The notes under the pieces: model-generated
What the model saw: only the letters and a program-made list of their open reading frames with translations
Told to the model about the DNA's origin: nothing
Database searches by the model: none
Position numbers and translations under genes: made by a program
Shown: one piece after another, positions 6,526 to 13,859 of the stretch
How positions within the stretch are numbered: the first letter of the stretch is position 1
How the letters are laid out: every line of letters starts with the position of its first letter
Assembly: GCA_020052445.1 (NCBI GenBank)
Contig: JAGVPA010000041.1
Coordinates: forward strand, 1-35,189
DNA length: 35,189 bases
From: a bacterium
GTDB taxonomy: Bacteria > Patescibacteriota > Patescibacteriia > UBA9934 > GWF2-40-263
Direction: 5' to 3'

Positions 6526-7755
6526 TCAAGCAACTAATCCGTCTACATCCTCTAAATTATTAAAATTAGTTTCAACCAAATCTTTTTCTTTAATTCGAAA
6601 GAAAATTAAAACTGTTAAGCAAAGGGCCAGGCAAATATAAAATACGTATTCGATTTGAATTTTAGCTAACCAACCGGCCAGTAGCAGCAAGGGAATATCA
6701 ACAAAGCTTTTTAAGGCGTTGAGGTTGGATAAGGTCGTGGCCCGGCTTCGAGATTTTATTCGATTGTTCATGGCCGTAGCAAAAACTGGTTCACGGCCGA
6801 TTTCTAAAAGGGTGACAAATAAAATTGCCAGGGTTAAAAACCAAGGATTGTTTACGATTATTAGAATGATTAATCCAAAGATACTAAAAATTGCCGACCA
6901 GTTTAAAATTTTTGGCGCGCCGAATTTTTTTTCTAAAGCCCCGATTTTCCATTGTAAACCAAAAGATATTATGTGCAACAAAAAATAGTAAACCGCTAAG
7001 AAAATAATTGGTAAACCTTTTTCGACCAAGAATGGTTGATAGATGCGAAAGATGAGAAAACCGGAAACAAAGATAATTATTTTATTCATGGCTGCACGAA
7101 ATAAAAAAGGATTTTGTTTGAGGGTTTCGAAACTTTCTTTAAAGATATCAATTTCTTTTTCGGCGACACTGGAAAGATGTTTGGGTTCAGTTAAAAACAA
7201 CAAAACAATAAAAGCGATTATAGCTCCGAATAAATCCACGCCGATTAATATGTTAAATTGCCAGTTGGCCAGTTGTGAAGCAATCAGAACCCCGATAGTT
7301 GGCAGAAAAATTTTGAAAATATGACGAGCTGAATGTAATCGGCCGTTATAATGTGTCATGTCTTTTTCTTTGCCAGTTTCTTTCAAACTGTCGTAAAGCA
7401 TGGCCTCCTCGGTGCCAGAAAAACAGGAGAAGGCAGCGGAGAGTAGAGTTATTACAATAGAAAATTCTATGAAATTATAGGCTTGGAAGTTTATAATAGT
7501 GGCAGAAATAAGAAACAGTAGGCCAAGCAATAAAGTCCTTTTTCGACCAAAACGATCGGCGAGATAACCAGAAGGAATTTCAAATAAAAGTGTAGTTATC
7601 GACCAAACAATGCTCAGATAAAAAACCTGGTCAATACCCAGCCCGCGTTGCAAATAAAAAAGCGTAATTAAACCGTTTAGGGTTTTTAATTCAGTCAAAG
7701 CTCGGCCCCAAAAAAGAAGCTTGGGATTACGCAATAGTTTAGCTTCGCGATTCAT
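6526..7755 (-). CDS. MFS transporter
   Basis: 409 residues with about 12 hydrophobic segments, the usual MFS length. The loop after the second helix reads GYLADRFGRKRTLL, a clear motif A of the major facilitator superfamily. This places it in the cytoplasmic membrane as a proton- or solute-linked carrier; the substrate cannot be told. The start MNREAKLLRNPKLL (7755) is chosen because it gives a normal MFS N-terminus and because a promoter lies 14 bases upstream. An earlier in-frame ATG at 7878 would add about 41 residues encoded by repeat sequence. Family A repeats follow the gene closely, and it reads toward the FGE-like gene. Confidence 0.88.
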   Translation of the reverse strand: MNREAKLLRNPKLLFWGRALTELKTLNGLITLFYLQRGLGIDQVFYLSIVWSITTLLFEIPSGYLADRFGRKRTLLLGLLFLISATIINFQAYNFIEFSIVITLLSAAFSCFSGTEEAMLYDSLKETGKEKDMTHYNGRLHSARHIFKIFLPTIGVLIASQLANWQFNILIGVDLFGAIIAFIVLLFLTEPKHLSSVAEKEIDIFKESFETLKQNPFLFRAAMNKIIIFVSGFLIFRIYQPFLVEKGLPIIFLAVYYFLLHIISFGLQWKIGALEKKFGAPKILNWSAIFSIFGLIILIIVNNPWFLTLAILFVTLLEIGREPVFATAMNNRIKSRSRATTLSNLNALKSFVDIPLLLLAGWLAKIQIEYVFYICLALCLTVLIFFRIKEKDLVETNFNNLEDVDGLVA

Positions 7756-7768
7756 AGAGGTGTTTTGG

Positions 7769-7797
7769 AGTTTAGCTGAATCTGTTGGTTTTGTAAA
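7769..7797 (-). promoter_or_regulatory. Promoter of the MFS gene
   Basis: Minus strand TTTACA (7797-7792), 17 bases, TAAACT (7774-7769). The leader would be about 7 bases. The -35 lies in the GTAAAAACGTAAAGG repeat. Confidence 0.5.
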
Positions 7798-8046
7798 AAC
7801 GTAAAGGTGTAAAAGTGTAAAAAATGTAAAAGGTAAAAATCGTTGGTGTGGAGCCGGCGATTTTTTTGTTCCCCTCACCCGTCATCCCGAGTCAGAGAGG
7901 GATCTCGCCTCGTGGTTTTGTCTTGAACTGTGATTAAAATGATTTATTTGAAAACTATGATTTGGTTTGGATTTGAAATTAGAATTTTTAACCACCCCAA
8001 AATCATTTCAATCATTTAATCAGTTGAATCACAGTTCAAGATAATT
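7785..8046. repeat. Composite repeat R3, undivided form, followed by an inverted copy
   Basis: The order is: GTAAAAACG units, hairpin ending CGATTTTTTTG, family A, TTTTGTCTTGAACTGTGATT. That equals R1 plus R2 joined without a gene. From 7993 the element returns inverted (ATCATTTCAATCATT...AATCACAGTTCAAGATAA), forming a large imperfect palindrome with 7917-7960. Confidence 0.8.
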
Positions 8047-8073
8047 TACGCACCACCCAACTCGTGCTATAAT
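8045..8073 (+). promoter_or_regulatory. Promoter of the ABC exporter
   Basis: TTTACG (8045-8050), 17 bases, consensus TATAAT (8068-8073) with an extended TG at 8065-8066. Leader about 120 bases. Confidence 0.75.
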
Positions 8074-8097
8074 ATTTTTGGAATTTCCAAAATCCAA

Positions 8098-8158
8098 AAT
8101 CTCCCGCCTCCGTTTAACTTCGGACGGGATTCCGCCAAAGACCTACGTCGGCGGAACA
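8098..8158. repeat. CCGCC palindromic repeat in the ABC leader
   Basis: TCCCGCCTCCG...CGGACGGGA and TTCCGCC...GGCGGAA are nested stems. A related copy is at 9999-10056. Confidence 0.7.
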
Positions 8159-8200
8159 ATTTCCAAAATTTGTCATTTGTCATTTGAAATTCCCAATCCT

Positions 8201-9961
8201 ATGGAGGTAACCAATCGTGATGTTTTAAAAGTTTTTTGGCAACATGCTCGCAAATATAAAGGGAGGGTTTTTTTCTTTTTGTTTTTTATTTCTACGGCTG
8301 TAATGACTGACTTGGTCGTGCCGTGGATTTTAAAAGATTTGGTGGATACGGTTTCGACAAATACCCCTAGCCCAGAAGTTTGGTTGACACTTTCAAAAAT
8401 TCTTGGTTTTTTTGGTTTAATTTATTTCATTGGTTATACCAGTTGGCGGGTTCAGGGTTACATAGCGGCCGATGTTCAATCACATGTTTCGACTGACTTG
8501 GAAAAAACCTCAGTTCGATATTTGCTTGGTCATTCCTATCGTTTTTTTACTGATAATTTTGCTGGTTCATTGGTTCGCAAGGTTGGTCGTTTGAGTCGTG
8601 GTTTCGAAAGGGTGTTGGAAGAAGTTTCCTATCGTTTTTTTCCTTTGATTATTATTGTCATTGGTACCTTTTTTGGTTTATTTTTTCGTTTTCCAATCGC
8701 CGCTTATCTTTTCTTGGTTTGGATTTTTGTTTCAATCGTTTTTAATTATCTTGGGGCTCGTTGGAAATTAAAAACCGATGTTTTACGAGCCGCTGCTGAT
8801 TCCGAAGTTACTGGTGTGGCCTCTGATATGGTTTCTAATATTAATACCGTTCAACTTTTTACGGGCAATGGTTTTGAAAATCAACGATTTGGTGAGGTGA
8901 AAGATAAATGGCGTATTTTGCAGCGTCGTGGTTGGTGGCAAAGCGAAACAATTTTTGCCGTTCAGGGTTTTTTGATGATCACCATTGAATTTGGGGTTTT
9001 GTATTTAGGTGCTTTGTGGTGGATGAAGGGAATTTTTACGGTTGGCGATTTTGTTTTCATGCAATCTTACGTTTTCGCCGTTATTAACCGAACTTGGGAT
9101 TTGGGTCGTGGCTTTCGTGGGTTGTTCGAGGCTTTTGCTGACGCTAAGGAAATGGTGACGGTTTTGAAAACTAAACATGAAATACCCGATCGGACTAATG
9201 CCAAAGAATTAAAAGCTCACCACGGTAAAATTGAATTTAAGAAAGTTAAATTTTTCTTTGATAAGAAACGGGTGATTTTGGATAATCTTTCCTTGGTTAT
9301 TAAACCGCGGGAAAAAATTGCCTTGGTTGGTCCTTCGGGCGCTGGTAAAACCACCGTGACCAAACTTTTGTTGCGGTTGTTCGATATCAAAGGTGGAAAA
9401 ATTTCTGTCGACGGTCAGGACATTTCCAAAGTCAGTCAGCAAAGTTTACGACAGGCTATTTCGCTGGTGCCACAGGAATCCGTGCTTTTTCATCGGACGA
9501 TTATGGAAAATATTCGTTACGGTCGGCGTGATGCGACTGACGAAGAAGTTCTTGAAGCCGCCAAAAAAGCTCACTGCCACGAATTCATCGATGATTTACC
9601 AAATGGCTACAATACTTATGTCGGCGAACGCGGGGTCAAACTTTCCGGTGGTGAACGTCAGCGTGTCGCCATCGCTCGGGCGATCCTAAAAAACGCGCCA
9701 ATTCTCGTGCTCGACGAAGCCACCTCCAGTCTTGATTCCGAATCCGAAAGTTTGATTCAAGAAGCTTTGCGCGAACTTATGAAAAACAAAACCGTCATCG
9801 TTATCGCCCACCGTCTTTCAACAATTATGATGATGGACAGAATTGTGGTTATGGACAAGGGTAAAATTGTCGCTGCCGGCACTCACAACGATTTGCTCGA
9901 AGACGAAGGAATTTATCAAAAGCTGTGGCGAATCCAGGCTGGCGGATTTATTGGAGAGTAG
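8201..9961 (+). CDS. ABC exporter half-transporter (permease fused to ATPase)
   Basis: 586 residues. Residues about 1-320 form a six-helix exporter membrane domain. The ATPase domain follows with Walker A GPSGAGKTT (about 376), Q-loop LVPQESVLFH, signature LSGGERQRVAIARA (about 481), Walker B ILVLDEATSSLDSES (about 501) and H-loop IAHRLST (about 535). All catalytic residues are present. It should work as a homodimer in the cytoplasmic membrane, exporting a lipid, peptide or drug; the cargo is not evident. The ATG at 8201 (MEVTNRDVLKVFWQ) is preferred to an upstream frame extension that translates repeats. The ORF also overlaps no neighbour, and the next gene begins after about 140 bases of repeat. 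Confidence 0.93.
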   Translation: MEVTNRDVLKVFWQHARKYKGRVFFFLFFISTAVMTDLVVPWILKDLVDTVSTNTPSPEVWLTLSKILGFFGLIYFIGYTSWRVQGYIAADVQSHVSTDLEKTSVRYLLGHSYRFFTDNFAGSLVRKVGRLSRGFERVLEEVSYRFFPLIIIVIGTFFGLFFRFPIAAYLFLVWIFVSIVFNYLGARWKLKTDVLRAAADSEVTGVASDMVSNINTVQLFTGNGFENQRFGEVKDKWRILQRRGWWQSETIFAVQGFLMITIEFGVLYLGALWWMKGIFTVGDFVFMQSYVFAVINRTWDLGRGFRGLFEAFADAKEMVTVLKTKHEIPDRTNAKELKAHHGKIEFKKVKFFFDKKRVILDNLSLVIKPREKIALVGPSGAGKTTVTKLLLRLFDIKGGKISVDGQDISKVSQQSLRQAISLVPQESVLFHRTIMENIRYGRRDATDEEVLEAAKKAHCHEFIDDLPNGYNTYVGERGVKLSGGERQRVAIARAILKNAPILVLDEATSSLDSESESLIQEALRELMKNKTVIVIAHRLSTIMMMDRIVVMDKGKIVAAGTHNDLLEDEGIYQKLWRIQAGGFIGE

Positions 9962-9998
9962 TATACTTAAAATTATTGAATTATTTAATTATCGAATT

Positions 9999-10056
9999 AT
10001 TTCCCGCCGTCATAGGATTTTGGCGGGACCCCGTCAAAGGCCTCCGTCGGCGGGGG
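9999..10056. repeat. CCGCC palindromic repeat
   Basis: CCCGCCGTCATAGG, TTGGCGGGACC and CCTCCGTCGGCGGGGG form nested stems; the second copy of the 8098 element. Preceding bases 9967-9998 hold ATTGAATTATTTAATTATCG units like those at 35061. Confidence 0.7.
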
Positions 10057-10060
10057 AATT

Positions 10061-10089
10061 TTGGAGGTTTATTTGTTTTAATTTATATT
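10061..10089 (+). promoter_or_regulatory. Promoter of the 384-residue protein
   Basis: TTGGAG (10061-10066), 17 bases, TATATT (10084-10089). Predicted leader about 5 bases. Confidence 0.5.
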
Positions 10090-10100
10090 TACCAAAAAAT

Positions 10101-11255
10101 ATGTCTGAAGCTTTAAGTATGGTTCCGGAGAATGTTGGGACAACGACTGAATCGCCGGAAGAAAGGAAAGTCAGGTTAAGGGAATTAATAAGAGAAAGAA
10201 ATCTTTACCTTGATGTAAAAGATCAGTTTTCAGATTCTCGAATTAGGCAAGCTTTCGATTTGCCGGCTAGTTTGTTAAGAGAATTTATTCGGCAAATAGA
10301 AAGTAAGCCGGTCAAGAAACCGGGCGAAATAAAAGAACTTCGTCTTTATAGGTTTGTGCTTTCTGGTGATCCGGTCGAATTAAGACCGCCGACGATTGAA
10401 CCAGAAGAAAAAGTAGTGGAAGCGACTGCTCCAGAATTAGACTATGGGGCTGATGTGAACATTGAGGAGCGCTATAGTCCGCGGTATAAAAATATAGAAG
10501 TAGGGATTGAAGAAAAAGCGCAAGAACCAGACATTCAGATTATAGAGAAACCAGCTGAAGAATATTCGCATTCAAGTAGCCAAGGTTTCGAACCGGCCGA
10601 TCTTGATTTAATAGAAAAAGTGCAAAGGCCAGTCAAAGAAAATCCTCTAACGGCCGTAGTTCAAGAAACAGAGGTTTTGGCCAAGGTTGACGAACCGGCG
10701 AAGCCAGAAGTAGTCGTGTCTGAAACAGAATCAGAAGTGGCGACAGAGAACCAGCCGTTGTTTTCAGTTGGTGGCGAGGTTTTTTGGCAGGGAAAAAAAT
10801 GGAAGATTGCGGAGGTTTCCGTTGACGGAAAATATATATTGAAACAAAAAGTGGTTTTTGGTTTAGTGAACAAAGAAACGGCAGATGTTCCAGGGAAAGA
10901 ATTGGAAAAAGCCCAGTTTGAAAGAGCTGAGTCAGCTCCAGCCGAAGTTGCCAAGCTGTTTCTACCAGGTCAAAAATTTAAATTCAGACTGGATGATGGA
11001 ACAGAAGCTATTTTTGAAATAACTAGTCGGGCCGGAGATATGACTTTTTTTGGAAGATATTCCATAAGGAAAAGCGACGGCTCAGAAAAAAAATTGGAGT
11101 CGCAAACTATTAATATACAAACTCTTTGTAAATATCTTTTGGGAGAAAAATCGGAAAAACCAGAATTGGAATTTTCAAGTGCCTTTCCGGACCAACCTTC
11201 GTCTCATGTTTTACCGAAAGTATCGGTTCGAACTGATCCAAAACGCAGGAAATAA
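10101..11255 (+). CDS. Hypothetical cytoplasmic protein with C-terminal small beta modules
   Basis: 384 residues, no signal or membrane segment. Residues 10-90 are charged and helical (ERKVRLRELIRERNLYLDVK, then LPASLLREFIRQIESKP). Residues about 100-215 are acidic and low-complexity with many E, P and V, likely disordered. From about 224 two small beta-type modules appear: GGEVFWQGKKWKIAEVSVDG and FLPGQKFKFRLDDGTEAIFE, each resembling SH3- or Tudor-like barrels. I do not recognise the family. It has a near-leaderless promoter and a strong terminator, so it is a single-gene unit. Confidence 0.75.
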   Translation: MSEALSMVPENVGTTTESPEERKVRLRELIRERNLYLDVKDQFSDSRIRQAFDLPASLLREFIRQIESKPVKKPGEIKELRLYRFVLSGDPVELRPPTIEPEEKVVEATAPELDYGADVNIEERYSPRYKNIEVGIEEKAQEPDIQIIEKPAEEYSHSSSQGFEPADLDLIEKVQRPVKENPLTAVVQETEVLAKVDEPAKPEVVVSETESEVATENQPLFSVGGEVFWQGKKWKIAEVSVDGKYILKQKVVFGLVNKETADVPGKELEKAQFERAESAPAEVAKLFLPGQKFKFRLDDGTEAIFEITSRAGDMTFFGRYSIRKSDGSEKKLESQTINIQTLCKYLLGEKSEKPELEFSSAFPDQPSSHVLPKVSVRTDPKRRK

Positions 11256-11261
11256 AATTCC

Positions 11262-11294
11262 AAAAGTCGACTGAACGAACTGTCGACTTTTTTG
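11262..11294 (+). terminator. Intrinsic terminator
   Basis: AAAAGTCGAC...GTCGACTTTTTT, perfect arms. Confidence 0.92.
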
Positions 11295-11300
11295 TTATTC

Positions 11301-11329
11301 TTGCTTTTTGGTAAGTTTTCTGCTAAATT
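11301..11329 (+). promoter_or_regulatory. Promoter ahead of uvrB
   Basis: TTGCTT (11301-11306), 17 bases, TAAATT (11324-11329) with extended TG. It would give uvrB a leader of about 215 bases containing the hairpin at 11351. Confidence 0.5.
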
Positions 11330-11350
11330 CTACTTACAACTTAACCAGCT

Positions 11351-11379
11351 ACCCCCTAGAGAAGCAGTTCTTGAGGGGT
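11351..11379 (+). other. Hairpin in the uvrB leader
   Basis: ACCCCCTAGAGAAGCAG TTCTTGAGGGGT folds as CCCCT/AGGGG plus AGAA/TTCT. It starts about 15 bases after the predicted transcription start. No T tract. It may be a regulatory or stabilising 5' structure. Confidence 0.45.
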
Positions 11380-11397
11380 GTTTGTGGTTTGGAATGT

Positions 11398-11545
11398 CAA
11401 AGTATTAATGTCAATGTCAAATGACAAATGATGGAATTTTTTATCCCCGACCTGTCATCCCGAGCCAGAGAGGGATCTCGCCACGTGAGTCAAAATAATC
11501 AAACCTCCGTCATTAGACATTAGAAATTTGTCATTAGACATTCCC
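11398..11545. repeat. Family A copy and TCATTAGACATT-type units
   Basis: GTCAAATGACAAATGATGG, then GTCATCCCGAGCCAGAGAGG at 11455-11490, then TCATTAGACATTAGAAATTTG and TCATTAGACATTCCC up to the uvrB ATG. Nothing else recognised. Confidence 0.75.
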
Positions 11546-11551
11546 AAAAAT

Positions 11552-13642
11552 ATGCTCTTCGATCTAAAATCCAACTACCAACCAGCCGGTGATCAGCCGA
11601 AAGCGATTAGTGAATTAGTCGCTGGTCTTCGGTCACATGAAAAATTTCAGACTTTGCTCGGCGTCACCGGTTCTGGAAAAACTTTCACCATGGCTAATGT
11701 TATCCAAGAAGTTCAAAAACCAACCCTCGTCATCGCTCACAACAAAACTTTGGCGGCTCAACTTTGCAACGAGTTTCGAGAATTTTTTCCCAACAATGCC
11801 GTCGAATATTTTGTCAGCTACTACGATTATTATCAGCCAGAAGCTTACATGCCACGAACTGATACTTACATCGAAAAGGAAGCTATGATCAACCAAGAAA
11901 TCGATCGACTGCGTCACGCGGCCACTCAGTCGCTACTGACTCGAAAAGATGTGATTGTTGTCTCCTCAGTTTCTTGCATTTATGGTTTGGGCTCGCCAAA
12001 GGAATATGAAAAATCGGTTTTGCAAATCTCAGTCGGTAATTTACTTCGTCGAGATCAGTTGCTTCATCGTCTGATTGATTTGCAATTTGAGCGGACGAAC
12101 TCGGATTTGAAACGCGGTTCATTTCGAGCCCGCGGGGAGATTATCGAAATCATGCCGATGAATGAGGAGGTGCTTTATCGTTTGTCTTTTGAAGGTGATA
12201 ATTTGCGCTCGATTCAACTCTTGGATCACGTCACGAGAAAATTTAAGGAAGAGGTTACCAAGGTTTTTATTTTTCCAGCCAAACATTATGTGCTATCCGA
12301 GGCCGGGAAGCAAAGTGCAATTTCAGCCATTCGTTCCGAGCTCGCCGAGCAACTCAAAGAATTCGAGAAGGCCGGAAAAATTCTCGAGGCCGATCGTTTG
12401 TCTCGTCGCACTCGTTATGATTTGGAGATGATTGAGGAGGTTGGTTATTGTAACGGCATCGAAAATTATTCTCGACATTTTGACGGTCGAAATGAAGGTG
12501 ATCCACCTTCGACTTTGCTCGATTATTTTCTTACCCCGCCGAAGCCCGGCGAAGGGGGGCCGAAAGATTTTCTTTTAATGATCGACGAATCGCATGTGAC
12601 GTTACCTCAATTGAACGCCATGTACGCCGGTGACAAGTCTCGTAAAGATATGTTGGTCGAGCACGGTTTTCGACTACCATCGGCTCGTGATAATCGCCCG
12701 CTTCGTTTTGAAGAATTTCAAAAAAAAATCAATCAGACAATTTTTACCAGTGCGACGCCAGGTGATTTTGAGCGATTGAAAAGTACAAAAGTTGTTGAGC
12801 AGATTATTCGACCGACCGGATTGGTGGATCCGGAGGTGGAGATTCGGCCCCTCACCCCGTCGGTTGGCCCCTCACCCCTTACCCTCTCCCGCCGGAGAGG
12901 GGGAGTTCATTTGGGTCAGGTGGAGGATCTTATTAACGAGATTCAGATTCGGGTGGAGAAAAAGGAGCGAACTTTGGTGACCACGCTGACCAAAAAAATA
13001 GCTGAGGATCTCAATGAATATTTAACTGAAAAGAAAATCAAAACTCAGTATCTCCACTCCGATGTCGAGACACTCGACCGTATTACGATTCTGACGGATT
13101 TTCGTAAGGGTCAGTATGACGTTCTGATTGGTGTGAACCTTTTGCGTGAAGGTCTCGACTTGCCGGAAGTCACTCTTGTCGCCATCCTCGACGCCGACAA
13201 AGAAGGTTTTCTCCGTTCCGAAACCTCGCTCATCCAAACCATTGGTCGGGCCGCTCGCAACGTCGATGGAAAAGTTGTTTTGTATGCTGATGAGATGACT
13301 GGTTCGCTCACTCGCGCCCTCAAAGAAACCAACCGTCGGCGCAAAATTCAAATCGCTTACAACAAAAAAAATAACATCACCCCAAAAACCATCCAGAAAA
13401 AAATCGGCGACATCCGCGCCATGTTCGGCGAGGCCGAAGCTGACACAAAAGATATCCTGAAACTCGAGTTAACCGCCGAACCGCACGAGATCAAAGAAGT
13501 CATCAAAGAAAAAGAAAAAGAAATGAGAGATGCGGCCTTCAATTTGGATTTTGAGACAGCGGCGATTTTAAGGGATCAGATTGTGTTGTTGAAAAAGGAG
13601 TTGAAGGGCGTTAAGGCGTTGGAGGGCGTTAAAGGGCGTTAG
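11552..13642 (+). CDS. uvrB: UvrABC excinuclease subunit B with two in-frame repeat insertions
   Basis: 696 residues; usual length is about 660-670. UvrB is the damage-verification helicase of nucleotide excision repair, loaded on DNA by UvrA and cut with UvrC. Seen: Walker A GVTGSGKTFT (about 36), the beta-hairpin YFVSYYDYYQPEAYMP (about 87), DESH box IDESHVTLPQ (about 343), motif V and VI regions NLLREGLDLPEV and QTIGRAARN, and the C-terminal UVR motif AAFNLDFETAAILRDQI. Residues 327-338 (LTPPKPGEGGPK) and about 434-454 (LTPSVGPSPLTLSRRRGGVHL) are absent from ordinary UvrB and are encoded by palindromic repeats. The tail GVKALEGVKGR comes from another repeat. The ATG at 11552 matches the usual start (F-L-x-S-x-Y-x-P-A-G-D-Q). 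Core motifs are intact, so it is probably active. Confidence 0.97.
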   Translation: MLFDLKSNYQPAGDQPKAISELVAGLRSHEKFQTLLGVTGSGKTFTMANVIQEVQKPTLVIAHNKTLAAQLCNEFREFFPNNAVEYFVSYYDYYQPEAYMPRTDTYIEKEAMINQEIDRLRHAATQSLLTRKDVIVVSSVSCIYGLGSPKEYEKSVLQISVGNLLRRDQLLHRLIDLQFERTNSDLKRGSFRARGEIIEIMPMNEEVLYRLSFEGDNLRSIQLLDHVTRKFKEEVTKVFIFPAKHYVLSEAGKQSAISAIRSELAEQLKEFEKAGKILEADRLSRRTRYDLEMIEEVGYCNGIENYSRHFDGRNEGDPPSTLLDYFLTPPKPGEGGPKDFLLMIDESHVTLPQLNAMYAGDKSRKDMLVEHGFRLPSARDNRPLRFEEFQKKINQTIFTSATPGDFERLKSTKVVEQIIRPTGLVDPEVEIRPLTPSVGPSPLTLSRRRGGVHLGQVEDLINEIQIRVEKKERTLVTTLTKKIAEDLNEYLTEKKIKTQYLHSDVETLDRITILTDFRKGQYDVLIGVNLLREGLDLPEVTLVAILDADKEGFLRSETSLIQTIGRAARNVDGKVVLYADEMTGSLTRALKETNRRRKIQIAYNKKNNITPKTIQKKIGDIRAMFGEAEADTKDILKLELTAEPHEIKEVIKEKEKEMRDAAFNLDFETAAILRDQIVLLKKELKGVKALEGVKGR
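12530..12565 (+). repeat. Repeat insertion 1 in uvrB
   Basis: 36 bases, a multiple of three, containing CGCC-GAAGCCC-GGCG. They separate LLDYF from DFLLMIDESH, which are nearly adjacent in normal UvrB. The motif is like the CGCCGGGTTTCGGCGG core at 3300. Confidence 0.8.
12848..12913 (+). repeat. Repeat insertion 2 in uvrB
   Basis: CCCCTCACCCC twice, then CCCTCTCCCGCCGGAGAGGG, a palindrome matching family B at 3284-3375. It separates EIRP from GQVEDL, which normally are joined by one or two residues. Confidence 0.88.
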
Positions 13643-13645
13643 GGG
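13604..13645 (+). repeat. GGGCGTTAAGG units forming the UvrB tail
   Basis: AGGGCGTTAAGGCGTTGGAGGGCGTTAAAGGGCGTTAG (read here in parts): three units of GGGCGTTA encode GVKALEGVKGR and supply the stop codon. Confidence 0.75.
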
Positions 13646-13656
13646 GGTTGGATCGG

Positions 13657-13772
13657 CCCCCACCCCAACCCTCCCCCGCATGTGGCATGCGAAGGAGGGA
13701 GATTCCTTGGATAATTAAAAAATTATTCTCCCTCTCCTGTACGCCGCGTACGGGGGAGGGTTGGGGTGGGGG
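13657..13772. repeat. Large GC-rich inverted repeat between uvrB and uvrA
   Basis: A perfect 22-base arm (13657-13678, starting CCCCCACCCC) is mirrored at 13751-13772. Inside are smaller palindromes GCATGTGGCATGC and TACGCCGCGTA. Bases 13795-13855 then hold TTTACATTTTTTACC-type units, the reverse of the R1 units. No gene. Confidence 0.9.
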
Positions 13773-13859
13773 AAGTAGCGGTGGTTTAAAATAAAAAACC
13801 AACAATTTACATTTTTTACCTTTTACCTATTTATACCTTTACGCTTTTACTTCCTAACT

